64,000 nt of DNA from Prosopocoilus inquinatus (Eukaryota; Arthropoda; Insecta; Coleoptera; Lucanidae): NCBI GenBank assembly GCA_036172665.1, contig CM069872.1, forward strand, positions 49,462,101 to 49,526,100, given 5' to 3'. The notes under the pieces are model-generated. The model was not told the DNA's origin. It searched no databases and saw nothing but the letters and a program-made list of their open reading frames with translations. Positions 9,689 through 24,600 of this stretch are shown here, piece by piece. Numbering within the stretch: position 1 is the stretch's first letter; each line of letters begins with the position of its first letter. A program made the translations under genes and the position numbers.

Positions 9689-12600
9689 CTGTAGAAGAAA
9701 AACGAACATATAATAAAAAAAAAAAAACTTTATTTGTGAGTTTATAAGAAGTTAGCCTCGTTTCGGAATTTCGATGTTACTTGGAGTATAAAAACCTTAC
9801 TGGATTTTGGACAGAAATAAACAAATAACTGTACTTGAGTCTATGATAACAAGAGAAGAATAAAATCAAGAAAGCAATAGTGACGAGACCGCAGAAATAT
9901 CTCTTAAAATTGAACCAAAAACCGAAAATCCTCAATACGGGATGCAATCAGCAAACGTCCATGTTAGCAGTTTCTAGAGAGTAAAAACAAAGCCCTATTT
10001 GCTGAAAAAAATAACATAATAATACAAACAATAAATAATCAAAAGATACCATCCATTAACTACTTGTGAGATAAAAAAAAACTTTTGCAAGTCAAATCTC
10101 TGTTATTTATAGTCCAAAGATTAAGTAAAAAATTATATAACATCGCTTCATATAGGGGGAGGCCCAAGCAATCCATTCATTAAAAGTTTACGGACTTCCC
10201 TTTTGAATTTCTAATTTCTAATAATCTATTAAAAATATATGAAACATAATATTTTCCAACTTTCGGGATTACCCCGTAATCTAATTTAACTTTATCTCTG
10301 GACTTAGAACTCCTCACTTGCTTTGATTTGGTTTTTGTTTTTGAATTTCTAGTTTTATTTTGCCAGGTTTGGACATTAGGCTTCATTTCGTTTGATATCA
10401 GTTGTTTAAATTTGTTTTCCTTCTTTTAGTTTTGCACAATGATTTATTTTTTTTTAATTTAGTAATTTTTTAAAATTAATTGGGTTGACCTTGAAACTAT
10501 CTTCTTTTAAGTACAAAGTTTTTTTAATCTCGAACCGGACAGAAATACGATGGGAAACCACTCAACGTTTCGCTATAGATTTATAGCTTCGTTAGGAGTG
10601 AAAAGAAGTGCTTTCCCTTCATATTTCTGTCCGATTTGGGATTAAAAAAACTTTGTACTTACAATTTTCATCAGACAAGAACTTCAATTATTTTCTTTTA
10701 GTTTTCAACATTCTTTCGCTTAATTTTTTTAAGCTTTTTTTTTAGAAATTGTTTCATTTTAATGTTTCAAGTTTCGACTTTTCTGATTCTATTCTAGAAT
10801 TGATTTCAGTTAGCTTGGTTGTAGTTGGGTGGGGTTGACCTTGAGACATCCTTGGTCATTTTCTTCCGATTTTTTATTTATTTTCCTCTCCATATTATAC
10901 AATTTTTTATTTTATTTTTCCAATTTTCTCAATTATTTAACTGTTTTAAGTTCTGTCCTTGGGCTAGGCTCACTTAGTTAGACTGAGTTGACCTTGAAGT
11001 CCCTTCAACATTTTCTGTCGGTTTTTTATTTTATTTTTCCTCCATATTAAACAACTTTTTATTTTATTTTTTCAATTTTCTTATTTTTCTGATTTTATTC
11101 TAGAATTGGTTTCAGTTAGGTTGGCTGTAGTTGGGTTGGGTTGGCCTTGAGACTTCCTTGGTCATTTTCTTTCGATTTTTTATTTATTTTTCTCTCCATA
11201 TTACACAATTTTTTATTTTATTTTTTCAATTTTCTCAATTATTTAACTGTTTTAAGTTCTGTCCTTGGGCTAGTCTCACTTAGTTAGGGTGAGTTGACCT
11301 TGAAGTCCCTTCAACATTTTCTGCCGGTTTTTTATTTATTTTTCCTCCATATTAAACAATTTTTTATTTTATTTTTTCAATTTTCTTAATTATTCGACTT
11401 TGGATTAAGCTCACTTAGGATTGATTTAATTAATTTGTATTAACCTTAAAACAATTTTTCTTAGTTTTCAACAACAGTCTTTTGTTTGTTTTTATTTTTT
11501 CAAATTTTTTAGCTCTGATTTTTCAAGTTTCGTTTTTTAACTTTATTTCTGGACTTAGAACTCTTAATTTGCTTTGATTTCGTTTTTGAATTTCTTGTTT
11601 TATTTTGACAGGTTTGGGCATTAGCCTTCATTTCGTTTCATATCAGTTTAAATTTGATTTCCTTCTTTTAATTTTGCACAATTCTTTTTAATTTAATTAT
11701 TTTTTTTTAATTAAGCGGGTTGACCTTGAAACTATTTTTCTTAGTTCTTAACATTCTTCCGCTTCATTTTCTTAAGCTTTTATTTTTTCTCGGATATTTT
11801 TAGAAGTTCTTTCGTTCGAATGTTTCAAGTTTCGACTTTTCTGATTTTATTCTAGAATTGATTTCAGTTAGCTTGGTTGTAGTTGGGGTTGACCTTGAGA
11901 CATCCTTGGTCATTTTCTTCCGATTTTTTATTTATTTTCCTCTCCATATTATACAATTTTTTATTTTATTTTTTTCAATTTTCTTAATTATTCGACTTTG
12001 GATTTAGCTCACTTAGGGTTGCTTTAATTAATTTGTGTTAACCTTAAAACAATTTTTTTTAATTTTGCTTGTTTTTAATTTTTTTCAATTTTTTAGCTCT
12101 GATTTATCAAGTTTCGTTTTTTTAAATCCGTTCCCACTTAGGTTTACTACAGCTAGATTGGGCTGACCTTAAAGTTTAATTAATTATTTTTTTAACAATT
12201 TTTAGCATTTTTTGTTTTAATATTTCAAAATTTCTTCCTCAATTCCTACAGCTACATAGGTTGAGACCATTTTTAATATTTTTTGGCAATGTTTCTTTCC
12301 AATTTTTGACAATTTTTATTTTGCAGTACAAAGTTTAAAGATCGCCGCGTCATTTTTTTCTTGTGTTCTGTTGTTTTCTGAAATGAGACAGATGTCAAAA
12401 GATATTGTTTTGTTTCTTCTTTTTTTTTTTAATAAATATTGCGTTCGGCGAGATCCCATTCACATCTGATTGGCTGGACCTCTGTTTGTTTTGTTTTTTT
12501 CTTCTCGGGATCGTCGGCGCGCGTAAGGTTTCGCCACCGCCTGCCGGCAACGTCGGCGGTGAACAAACATTGCGGGGCTTCTCCAGTTACCGTTGTTACC

Positions 12601-15600
12601 ACCGGAAAACCAACAGGAGCGACACGTGCGCCCCCATCCCCATCCAAGCTAGTTTTAATTACTTAAAATAATTAATAATCTCTAACTCTTAAGGATCAAG
12701 TTGCGCTCCATTCACCCTCGTCAAATAATTTGTTTTTGTTGTCAATTTTAGTTTTTTTTTTTAGCATAAGCAAACCGAATAATGTCGCTTTTAGTTTCCT
12801 TAAAACAGCCTTTAAAAAACCATGTGGCATTTTACTTCAAATAAAAGCAAAAAACATAACCGAGTAGAAGCGCTGACTGCAAACAAAAAAACAAATGAAA
12901 TACGTACATTCGCGTCAAGTAAATATAATATGTCATTTTGCTCTTGGAAGTTTCGAAACGAATTAATAGATGTCGCTCTTACTCAAGGAAAAGTTCGCGC
13001 AGACGCTGATTACTTGGAGGCATTTTGTACTTCTGCCGAAGTCTCTTTCACCCGGGTAATCACCTTCGGTGCGCTTTCATATTTTTCGACAAATTTAAAT
13101 GTAAATCCGAGCATGTCACACGAATTATAATTACGACGGGCATAATGCGACCCTGCAGGAGCGGTGCAGTGTGTCCGAGATTAAAACACACAAAGACCTT
13201 AACTGGATCGGCCTGCGCCAGATTAATACAGGCCCGGATTTCCTCATTTTGCAGAATTACAACGGCTACATTGCGAGTATGTGGCCGAACGAGTAATAAA
13301 CAATCCGGTCCTGCGTTCTGCATGAGTTATTTATTTTTTTTTTTGCAAACGCATTTCAAGCTGATTCTGCTTTTAAACGCAAATTCCCTGCAATCCGGAC
13401 CTGGCTTTCACAAAGTCTAAAATTCAAATTAAACGCAACTTATTTTTCCTCGTCATTTTACCGTTTTGTTTTTTTTTTCTCTCTTAACTGCGACGATTTT
13501 CTTTAATATTTCATCGTTTTGCCAACTTTTGAATACCACTGACCACTCTTTTGTTCTCTTGATTTCTTTGATTAGTACTTCATTCAAGTCAGCTTTTGAG
13601 TACCATTGACGTACTCTTAACTGAAGCGATTTTCTTTGATGTTTCACTTAAGTCAACTTTAGGATGCATTTCGTTTTATCGCATTAAATCAGCGTTTCCC
13701 AAACTTTTAGGTTTCGCGACCCCCTTTTGAGCTGTGTTAAGGATCACGCCCCCCCCCTCCTCCCACCGTCGATACTCGAACTTAAACTTGAACACTGATG
13801 CTAAATGATTTAATTCCAGAAATTAGAACCTCCTTAGTTTCAATCAAATACAATGATAAATTAGTTGCAATTTGCGTTCATTTGTTTTTAGATTTATTCT
13901 GCTGCGCCCCCCTAGGAGGGCGCGCCCCACAGTTTGAGAAACGCTGCATTAAATGCATAATAGCCAATCGCATTAAACGCTTAATGCGGTGAATGCGATG
14001 AAAAGGATTGCACCCTTAAAGTACCATTGACTTACTCTTTTGTTTTTTTTCATTATAAATGAGGAATGTTACGAGCAAACAAACAGACGGATGTAGAATT
14101 TATGTTCCTTTGAACTATGCACACTCAAGTCATCCTGTCATTTCAAATGTTGAAACTCATAGCAAGGTTGGTAGAGCTGGACTGTGTAATAGGAGGTTGC
14201 CTTGATCTAGAGGGGAAGGTTCGGGTACGTAACCCCCTATACGTTACGTCACATGAAAATTTCCATTAAGCATATTAATCAGTTTTTTGCAATAAATGAT
14301 TTCAAATTTAAATGAGATAGAGGCTGTAACTTGGGGACTGATAGCATAAATCGCCCCAGGGTTTTAGCCTAAATTATTGTTGACATTTAGACACACACTG
14401 CTGCTAGTTTACAGTCTTTAGAAATCTCCTTTCATATTTTTATATTAGAGCCGTTTTACATCTATCAAAATTTGTTACAATTTCTTGCGCAAAATGACAA
14501 AGAAGCATCGTATCAACCAATGAACGTTAACTCTGCTAGTCTGTCTCTGTCACTTTGTACAAATTTTGATAGATGTAAAACGGCTCTAAAAAAAAAACAA
14601 ATTTGTTTGCAGTTCGGAATAGGATAAAGCAAGAAACACCTACCCTTCTCTTCAGAGTTGATACGTGAAGTTTCTTGGCCACGACTGTATTTTCAATTAA
14701 AAAAAGAAATAAATAAAATTTCTTTACCTGTGCTGTGTTGACGATGACGAGTATTGTAGCTACAACACTACACAATAACATGTAGTCGGATAAACTGTGG
14801 CCGCTCAGACTTACTGCATCAAAATATGTACCTGCAATACGGCAATGAATTAAAAGCGGAATCTTATCAATTAAAATCAAGACAACTTACCAAAAGGAAT
14901 AAAAAATAATACTATCGAAACATAACAGCCTTGCAGTGCACTAAGTAAAAATTCCTTCTTATTAAAAAATAAATTATAATGTCCGGGTTTGTACAACTGT
15001 GGATACTGTATCGAATTCTTATCACTAACATCTTGATCGAAAATGCCGACGGCTAGTACAGGCAGTGAAGTGTAAAATAAATTGTACACCGAAATGTACA
15101 TGGGATCGAAAATTGTCTGAAAACGAAAAAAGCGTCGCTGCTGGATTTCTTGAAAATACAAGTCGATCTGAGTTGCTGTTACCTGCGCACTGAAGCCACA
15201 AAAAAATGCAAACCAAAAGTGACACAGGGTGAAAGCAAAGTTTTTATTGAAGAAATATCTGAGGAAGCTGCACATTCTGTAATAGGACCATCGACCGTGT
15301 ACTAGTAAGAGTCGCTCTAAAAAGTGGAACTGAGCTATTGAGTAATCCGACGCAAGAACGGCTTGCATCCCTTCTTGACCAGATATTCCTACACCAATGT
15401 GCGCAGCTGTAAACAAAGAATAAATAAATATTTAAACATTTGATAAATTATAGATCTTTCAGTCGAAAAAAAAAAACTCGCAGCAATCCATGCAAAAAAT
15501 TAACGCGTGTCTTAACTTGATTGGCTCACTTTCTCAATGACATTTCATCACCTGAGAATTATTATTATTCTATGTGCATTTTTTTCTGAAAATGTGTTAA

Positions 15601-18600
15601 GTCCTAATTTGACTTCTATAGGATAATATCGTTGTATCTGAACATAATTCATAATGATGACAGTTGTAAATAAAATAAATTAAGAGTATGTGAACTAATG
15701 GTAAGACATACTTTCATTCGGGCCAGTTCTGTAACATTGATACGCATATCAATTGCTATGCGTTTTCAAGGTCTTCAATAATTGAAGAGAACTTGAACGC
15801 GAATTGAAGAGATGCACAACTTATGGATTGCGCATGCGTTGCCAATTTTAAGGTTGATTGATGATTTATTTGTACTTATAGCGAGAAATAAAAAAACGAG
15901 TAACAATTTGACCTTCCAAATCCATGCTAAAATCACGCTGCTTCTAACCTTTCACTTGACGACAATCCGACGACTAATTATGGGCGAATTTTTTATTTTT
16001 TAATCCTGCACGCTTACGCATGTACTGCCGAGCGCTGTATTTCTTGAAAGATTGTTTTAAAATGTATTTACATTGACGTCCGGAAAACAATCTTTTTCTG
16101 CATACATAAAAACAGTGATTATTTTTGTGACAGCTTTTCAATCTGTTAGACAGCACGGCCTCTTCAATTAATTGATATGCGTAGCAAGTGACTTTGCAAA
16201 GTCACATCCCATATCAATAATTGTTACGTTTCAAGTCCATATCAATGTTACAGAATAGACCCCATTATCATTTCAAAGCATGCCAGTTTCTTTTTTTTTA
16301 CTGAACATGTTATAATATAGATTATTACCTTTAATCATAGATACGTCGTTGGCGCCGTCTCCGATGGCCAACGTAACAGCATGCTTACTTTTTTTAACCA
16401 TTTCCACCACCAACGCCTTTTGTAAAGGCGTAACTCTGCAACATATCACCGCTCGACACTGCATAACCACGTCCAAAAACAATCTCTCCAACTGCGGATG
16501 TAAACAGTGAACTAAAGAGTGACCGTTCACCACAATGGCGAAACCGGCGGCCGACTCTTCGATTTTTCCGTCGGGAGAGCCGCCCCTGTATTCCAGTTCG
16601 GTGCTGATCACGAAGAAAACAAATGCGTTACTGGTCGGAATTTTCTTTCGGAAGTTACAAAAAAATCTTTAGCCAAAGCATGTGTACTATTCTAGAGAGC
16701 AAGTAGTATGTATGGTTTTAGTACACTAGACAGGTGTTACCCCAACAGAAAGTATTGATGTTAAAGACGACAAGACTGTAAACATAAACTTTTTGATAGC
16801 TAAGGTGTCTACCATATAACAAGCGGCTAAGGGCCGTTTTCATAATAGGAGTAAGGACAGGTCTTTTTATCTTCATTTAAATTTATCTGCCCCATAAACT
16901 CCTTGGAGGCAATAATTTGTAAAGTTATACAGGATGTTCTTTTACTGTGTGCAAATATTTAAACCTGTGATACATCACCATAAATGGCAACGATTAAACT
17001 TATATGCCCTTAACATCAAGTTAATAGTTTTCGAGAAAAATGCATTGGAAGATTTTCACCAAGCCGTTTGAGAACTGCTGGCACAGCTAACGACAGGATG
17101 GTACGCCGCCTTGCCTGTGTGAATGACGACCCGAATATAGGTCAGTGTTTTACGATGTCGTAAACGAACATCCGTTTGATTCGTATAAGGCCTATTAATA
17201 GATCGTAACAATCGAAACATTTTAAACGTGCACCCAAAGCGCCTGGTTTAATTAAAACAAGTGCCACTTCGCTCCATGTAATTACAATTCTGGGTATTTT
17301 CAAATTCTAAACCGACAATTATAATTAGTGCATAAAAAATGCGGATGAGTTAAATAATGACATCACCGCCATTCATCGTTTTATTTTCGGATATTTTACC
17401 CTCACAAGTAGTAAATTGTCTTTGCATTTCTAATTAAATAGATTAAGATTTCTTTAGCTTAATAAAGAAACTTTAAAATAATGTTGTAATTTATCAACTG
17501 TTTGTACAGTTTCAAATCGGACGCATTACGTAATCATACTAGGGAGAATAAAATAGTTGTTAACACTGGTATGTGCTCACTACCAATATGACTGACTTTT
17601 TATTACGGCAATCTTTTGTGTTTTGACAACGGCGGTCGCTGTAACGCGTTTAAGGCGAGGCAGTATTACATTAGCGTTCTGCAGTTACGAAAAATTTTGT
17701 AACGGGGAAGTCCGCAGAAACACATATTGGGCCCGGACATTGGAATAAACAGTATCAGTGATTTTTATTACGAAACGCTGGAGAATGAGTTTAAATACAG
17801 GACTCTTTTTATGATCGGCGCTGTGTGTGGGCACACCCACTGACTATAGAGGAAGGCGTTAATGACCTTGCTGAATATTTCTCTCTCGCAAATTTCAGCG
17901 GATTCAAACAAATGAAACCTCCGAATTTTTTTTGGCTATGATTCGGTACCCACCCGAAAATACGCGCAGAAGCTAGCATTTCACGTACTTATACTGAGGA
18001 TTTTTTATTTGCACACAGTAAAAGAGCACCCTGTATAATTTGACAGTGCATTAGACACGTGAATAGCTTTTAATCTAATGTTCTTTCTGGTGCTGTTCCG
18101 CGCTGGTTCGCGTTTCGTGCACCGAAAGTGCGACACCTTCAAAAAGAAAACAGCTAATACATCTATTTAGTAGAATAAACATTATACGTTGTTTTATAGT
18201 ATTAGTATTTTGCAAGAACAAAATTTCCAATAGTTTTATTAAAGACAGTTGGCAGCATTGCTTGACCACTTCAGACTGAGGTCACTTAAATCAACGCACT
18301 TAAGTATTCAGGTAACGCCAACCCATTCCCGTTCCAATTTTATTGTGTAACAAAGATAACAAATACAAATTTCACAAGAGCAACCAGAAAATCAACACTT
18401 TTAGGGAATTCTGTTTTCTACGGTCGTTAAATCTAGGGATAATTTCAAACAAATTTAAATTTAAATTCAGGGAATTTTTCTTTCAAATTTTTCGAAAGAA
18501 ACTAAATATTTTTTGTTTGGTACCATTTCTCAAAGTTGGTGATTATTTCAAGCCAAACCATTGGCGAAGTTCACACCGATTCGTTCTTTTGCCGTTTTGT

Positions 18601-21600
18601 TTCCGATCAATGTTGCCGACAGTAAGATTATAAAAATTTTGTTGCAAATCGTTTTTAATTGCAGTGGATTCCTTGAACATCCTCTGTACGGCTGTTTCAG
18701 CCCTATTTGGGGCTTCGTCGGCAGAAGCGTGACTCAAGAGTTCTGCCTTGCGTGGGATGACTTATTATGCAGCAAACTGGCTTCAATGTGTCAATCCCAC
18801 GGTCAGCTGAATTAATATGTCACATACGGCCAGTCCAAAGAGCATTAAAAAATGATTGCGTTCAGCCGGAGCAGCGCTGAGACAGCAATTGTTTCTTGCT
18901 AAGCGCTGTAACGATTGTGAGCAACTGAACGTTTTATTTCTCTAATAGATTAGGAAAGTGAGCGGTCCTAAAGTTGGCGCGAAATTTGAAACGGAGTCTA
19001 CCGGACTGTAAAAATGCATGGGTTACGCCAAACAAACTGAAAATATTCGCTTCACAGAGAGCTGTAATGGAAACTTCGGATGAAAAGCTTCAATTAAATT
19101 ATTTTAGTTGTGCTTATTGTACGTAATTAGTTAATTTATTTGTCATTAAAAAATTGTATAAAATGCTTGGCTGAGGTTAGTTCAGCTGCAGGTCAACGAA
19201 CCAATAATAAACATAACCTAACACAACAAAATTTTAAAAAAATGTCTCTGGGAAAGCATGCATGCAATGAGTTTGTAAAAAAAAATTCCAATACAATGTA
19301 CAAGATGCCAACTTATAAAACAATTCAACAATCTTGTTGTCTTAACATTCTTAAATGTTAGGTTATGTTCAGCATTATAGCGAGAGTAATTTACGACGCA
19401 CGTCTGATTGATTAAACAAAGATAGTAAACGACTCAGCTCCGCCTTCTGTGACGTTTACTTTCCTGGTCTATTGACAGATATAGCGTCAGAAACGTCAAC
19501 GGCTTACGTAGTTTTCTTGTCGCGTTAACTGTTTGATAAGATCGGCTTTAACTACTTCATCTGGAAGATAAAGAACATAATTCTTTTTACTTACCTGAAA
19601 CTTGAACCTAAACATCCCGCCGTTTATAAAAAATTCCACCACGGTAATTTCAGTTTTTAGTATCCATAATTTTCAAAAAAATTTCCACTTTCTGGCTTTT
19701 GCTTACGATTTCACAAACCATGATTTTCGCTGAATAATCAAGCGAAGGTGCAGCGAAAATAATTTAGTTGAGAAAAATGGCGACCGCTGACACGGCAAAG
19801 CTAAAGCGCAGACGCTAAATGCGTTTGACTGTCTCAGGGCGCAATGTTTTTGTAAAACATGAAATGCGGATGTCAAGTGGCTCCCTCAAATTCAAAACTA
19901 GTGTCACCATTACCGTATCCTTGACATTTTTCGTTATGAGTAATGTCAATTCTAATTCTAATAATGAACGTTAGGGGGCGCTAGTTGACACACTTCATCG
20001 CTTGCTTTACTGGAACACATTTTTAGGCGAATTGGACTGACCGTATATGACGTAACAGTTCAGCTGGCCGTGACCGATCCTAATGCAATCACAAAAAGAG
20101 ACCGCAAGGTGTCGCTACTTAAGCATTTCGTAAACTTATGGTCGTATTCCCGGACAAAAACAAATATAAAATTAAAATTAAAAAAAGGATGTAATTAATA
20201 ATAGCTAAACGTTCACAGCGAAATGCACAAATTAAGAAAAGAAAAAGAGGAGACGGAAGATAATCACTACAATGCGAGAATAAAACAGGAAAAGACAATC
20301 AGAAACCAAAAACAAAAACAAGAAAATTTTCGATGACTTAGAAACACGATCGAAGTGGAAAAATTTTAATTCGAAAGAAGTTATAATTATCCAATTTCTA
20401 AAAAATTAAAAAAACTGGAAAAACGCTTCTGACAATCGAAAAACACATGAAAAAAGAAACAAAAATTCCTGACACAAGTAAGAAAAACAAATGACGATCA
20501 TCATTTTTGATTAGATAATTATTTTGGGAAACTAAAGTAGCAACAAAATTTTTATTTTAAGAACGAAAAAACAAAAGACAATCGTAAATTTCACGACGAA
20601 AAATCACTAAGAAAAAGATAGATGACTTACGGTGGGTTTCACAAAAAATCGTTTAATCAACGATTAATTTAATTCTCTGATTAAGGAACGTCATTGGACC
20701 ATAGAATTGAAACAACCGATTACATTGTTTCATCCAGCCAATCACAGGCTTTAATCACACTGTTAAATTAATCGGTGATTAAATAATTTTTGTGAAACTG
20801 GAGCTTAAATTTGAAACTGGAAACAAATGACGATCGCTAGAAAAAATTTAAAAACAAACAAATAGTAACGATCGCGTTATATTCGAAAAGCAAAACTGCA
20901 AACAAATTTTGAAAAATCTAACCAAACCTATTATGTATCTTTCTCTATTCAATGACAATTTTTTATTTCCGTTTCTTTTTATTATATTTCTTATTATTAT
21001 TAAACGTCATCTCGGGATAATACGATTTTCAACGTCAAAATACGATTTTCTCTCTAAAAAAAAAAGGTACGAACTTCGACATTTGACAGGTTGGCAACAT
21101 ACGATTATCTCAAAAAAAAAAAAAAAATTACGAACTTCGAAATTTGATAGGTTGGCAATACCCCTTCTGATTGTTGCCAATTGCATCAAAGCGCCAAAGT
21201 AGGTTGTTTTAATATTTTTTTTTCGTATGTTTTAACATTTAATTGCAGAATGATTTTTATAAATTTACCCATGTATGCTAATAAATATTTTCTTTATTGT
21301 TTTATTGTAATTGTATTTTTAATTTTACCTCCTATTTAAAGCTGCCAGATTTATGGTGCGGTTGTGATCATGTTAATTAAATATTTAAGCTTTGTAAATA
21401 AGAATGATACGCTCGTTTATTCAACATCTCTAACTCAATAAAGTAAGGCTAAAGCTTAAAAAGCTTTTGCCTCATTTTTCATACAAGTAAAAAAGTGCGA
21501 CTAAAGCGCGCAAAGAATAAATAGAACGAACCTAGTTGAATAAACGTGTGTATCATTCTTACTCACAAAGCTTAAACTTGACCACAATCGCACAATAATT

Positions 21601-24600
21601 TAGGGAATTTAGAGAAATACTGGTATGTTGAGAAAGCAATTTTCAGTCAAGTCGATTGGCAACACCGGTTAGTGTAATGGAGGTTCATAAACGTACTGTA
21701 TTTATGAAAATTGGAAACTGTTTAAGAAATTAATAAAGACTGTTTACATTTGAACGAACTGTTTAATCGACGAATAGGTGCTGTAAGAACCTGAGATCGT
21801 GCTAAAAGATTTTCTGTCAAATAATTTTTTTAAATGTTGTTTAAGGTTTTCCTGATTTTTTTAACATATTCTGATTTTGAAGCACCTACAATCTCGTAAT
21901 CGACCGGAAGTGCAGACACGGTAATTTCGTTTGCTCAACCGACTATTTCACAGTCGAGTCGCGATGGTTCTATGCATAAAAAATGGGTGATTAGTATTTT
22001 ATTTATATTTTTTTTTAATAATAAACAAAGAAGAAGACAGATTTTCTCTCTAGTCCTTTACGATAAATTGCATGATTTACACGCTAAACTGCTGGGGATA
22101 ATCAAGAAACTGTGATTACTTAAGACGAAATAAATTTCCCTACTGGCAGACACCTCTTTTAACACTACCAGAAAAACTAGCGATTACATGAACCAAGAGT
22201 TATATAGGAAAGAATTACAATAGAATTGACAAGTCTACCTTGCTCTCTGATTGTGACATGTTTCAATGGCATCATCCCACCTGAAAGTGACGACGCTGAC
22301 TGCAGGTGGTTGTGGTGGAGTAGACGTGCCGATCGAACGGTCGGTCGTGTCCACACCGCCGTTCGTGGTCCCTAAATGCGTCGGCGGGCTGCGAGGTTGG
22401 TAAGTATTGACGATTTTAATGCTATCCCTGAATTTGAAGAGCTGGTGCTGCACTTCATCAAAAGAAGTCGCGTCTACCACGAACACGTCGATCATTTCAT
22501 CGGTTAGAAGTTGGCATGCATAACCCACGTTAATGGCAGTTTCTAAAAAGGAAGAGAGAAGTTTCAGCCCTTCATCTTCCATCCCGATTTAATTAAATCA
22601 TTAAATTGAAACATCACACTTACAGGGAGAGTTAAAGAAAATATAAAAGACAAAATTTCAGAAACGAAATATGAAATTGCTTGAACTCGAAAAACTGAGA
22701 CGAATCTGACAGATTGTTACCGAATCCTATCAAGTGGAATATATGTTAATTAATCAAATCTAGGGACCCTAGTAAACCCCCTGGTCGATGTTTAATTACT
22801 TAAGACCCACTACATTACTTAACTAAGTTATCAATTATCACATTATTATTACCTTGTTTATCTCCGGTCAACACCCAAATTTTGATTCCGGCGAGGGCAA
22901 GATTGGAAATAGTTTGAGGAACTCCATCTTGTAGCTTGTCTTCGATTGCGGTGACTCCCAGCAAGATCATGTCCCTCTCGATTTCTTCATAAATTGCATC
23001 CAGTTTTTCATCTCTGTCTTCAAGTGACACGGCCGCCTGTTGGTGTCTTTGTTTCCAGTCGTTGAAAAATTCTTCGTCCAGATCTCGACAGGCCAAGCAC
23101 AAAGTACGTAGTCCTTCGCTGGCGAATTTCTGGAAAAAGAAAAAGGTATTGCCCTTAAATTAAACAGTAGGTCATGAGGTTGAATGTTTGACCTATTAAA
23201 TAAAAGCGGTCGAGAAAAACTGTTTTCAGTTGGCAACTCTGCTAAATTTAATTTTTTTTAATGGTACAATTGCGGCGCTTCATCTGTTTCGTGAGAACCG
23301 TTCGAAATTATTGGAGAGTTATGAAATTTCCGTCGCCGTCTGTTTTTTTTTCTTTTTTTTTTTAATTGAGTTAGTTTATGTGAACTCCAGGTTTTTGCGA
23401 GTTAACAGTTCGACGGATGGTTCGCTCTTGACCTTTGACGCCGTTGGAGTTTCTTTACGTCAGATTGATACTCGTTGGTATCTGTTGATGTTACGATGGT
23501 ATTTCGAACATTTGGGGACTTGGTTGGTTTCGCTTTATTAATTTGTGACGCGCTGCAGAGACTTAGATATTGCAATTTAAAATTTTGTTCTGAATTAAGC
23601 AAGACATTATTTTTCAACTAAGATGCGGCTTATTTTTTAAAGAAATTAAAAAAAAAGTTACAGATGTTTTAATAAGCAACAATTACGTATGAAAAGGTTT
23701 ACTGAATTTGATTAAATCGCAAGCATTTTCCGGTTGCAGTGTTATAAATAGTTGAATAAGCAGATACTCTTGATTGTATTGCCAACTCAAACAGTTATAT
23801 AGTCGGGCCGCCGAAGAACACCAGAAATTACCACTTACCACTATTTTATTCAAATATTAAATTAAGTCTTAAGAAAGACTGATTAATAATAACGCCAATT
23901 TGTTAAAAATAGGAAAAATACGAACTACTGGCAATATGACCACGTTGTTACTCTGCAGAGTGACCGACATTGTAGGCTAATGTAAATCTGTCGGTACTTA
24001 GCTCACAGAAACAGCAATCACGTGTATATCACGCAGTTTTATTACTCCGTTTCTTCGGCGGCCCGACTATAGTTGATCATTTTGTACTTCTCACATAACA
24101 TGACAAACAAAAATACTAAACTGTAACTTTCAAATCACTTACGTTTAAATGTTCCAGTGTCTTGTTTTGCAGCTCTTCATTTCCGGCTTTCAGTCGCTCG
24201 TATATCACATTATCGGCCCCTTTACAATACAACCGTAGTTTTCCGTCTTTTCGCAGTATCACCGACATTCTTTTGCGGACGTTGTTAAAATCCAATATAC
24301 ACAGCAGTTCGTAAACCTCCTTCTTGTTCATGACCTCGATCGTGATGCTGTTGGGCGATCTTTCTTTGAAGACGAAACCGAAATTTCTTGCGGCCGAGAC
24401 GAGCGCAGCTTCGTCCGGCGACTGCGCCTGATATTCCAGGCGACCGTTTCTGTCTTCCGACATCACCGTATGACACAAGGCCAACAATCGAAAGAAGCTG
24501 TAGCAGTTCTCGTCGTTTCTCTGTATGGAATCCAGCAGGTTCTTATCGTAGAACCTGAATTCGGGCTCGTAATTTGGGTTCGAAGAGAAATCCAGCGGTT

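Noticed and set aside
18543..18737. Frame reading [15 protein letters not shown], similar in three places
   Set aside because: The apparent peptide conservation is explained by the hammerhead repeat read through in one frame; changes are not biased to third positions, and the RNA core accounts for the conservation.
24285..24476. Second - strand frame within flippase exon 7
   Set aside because: It overlaps the conserved nucleotide-binding domain in another frame and has no family likeness.
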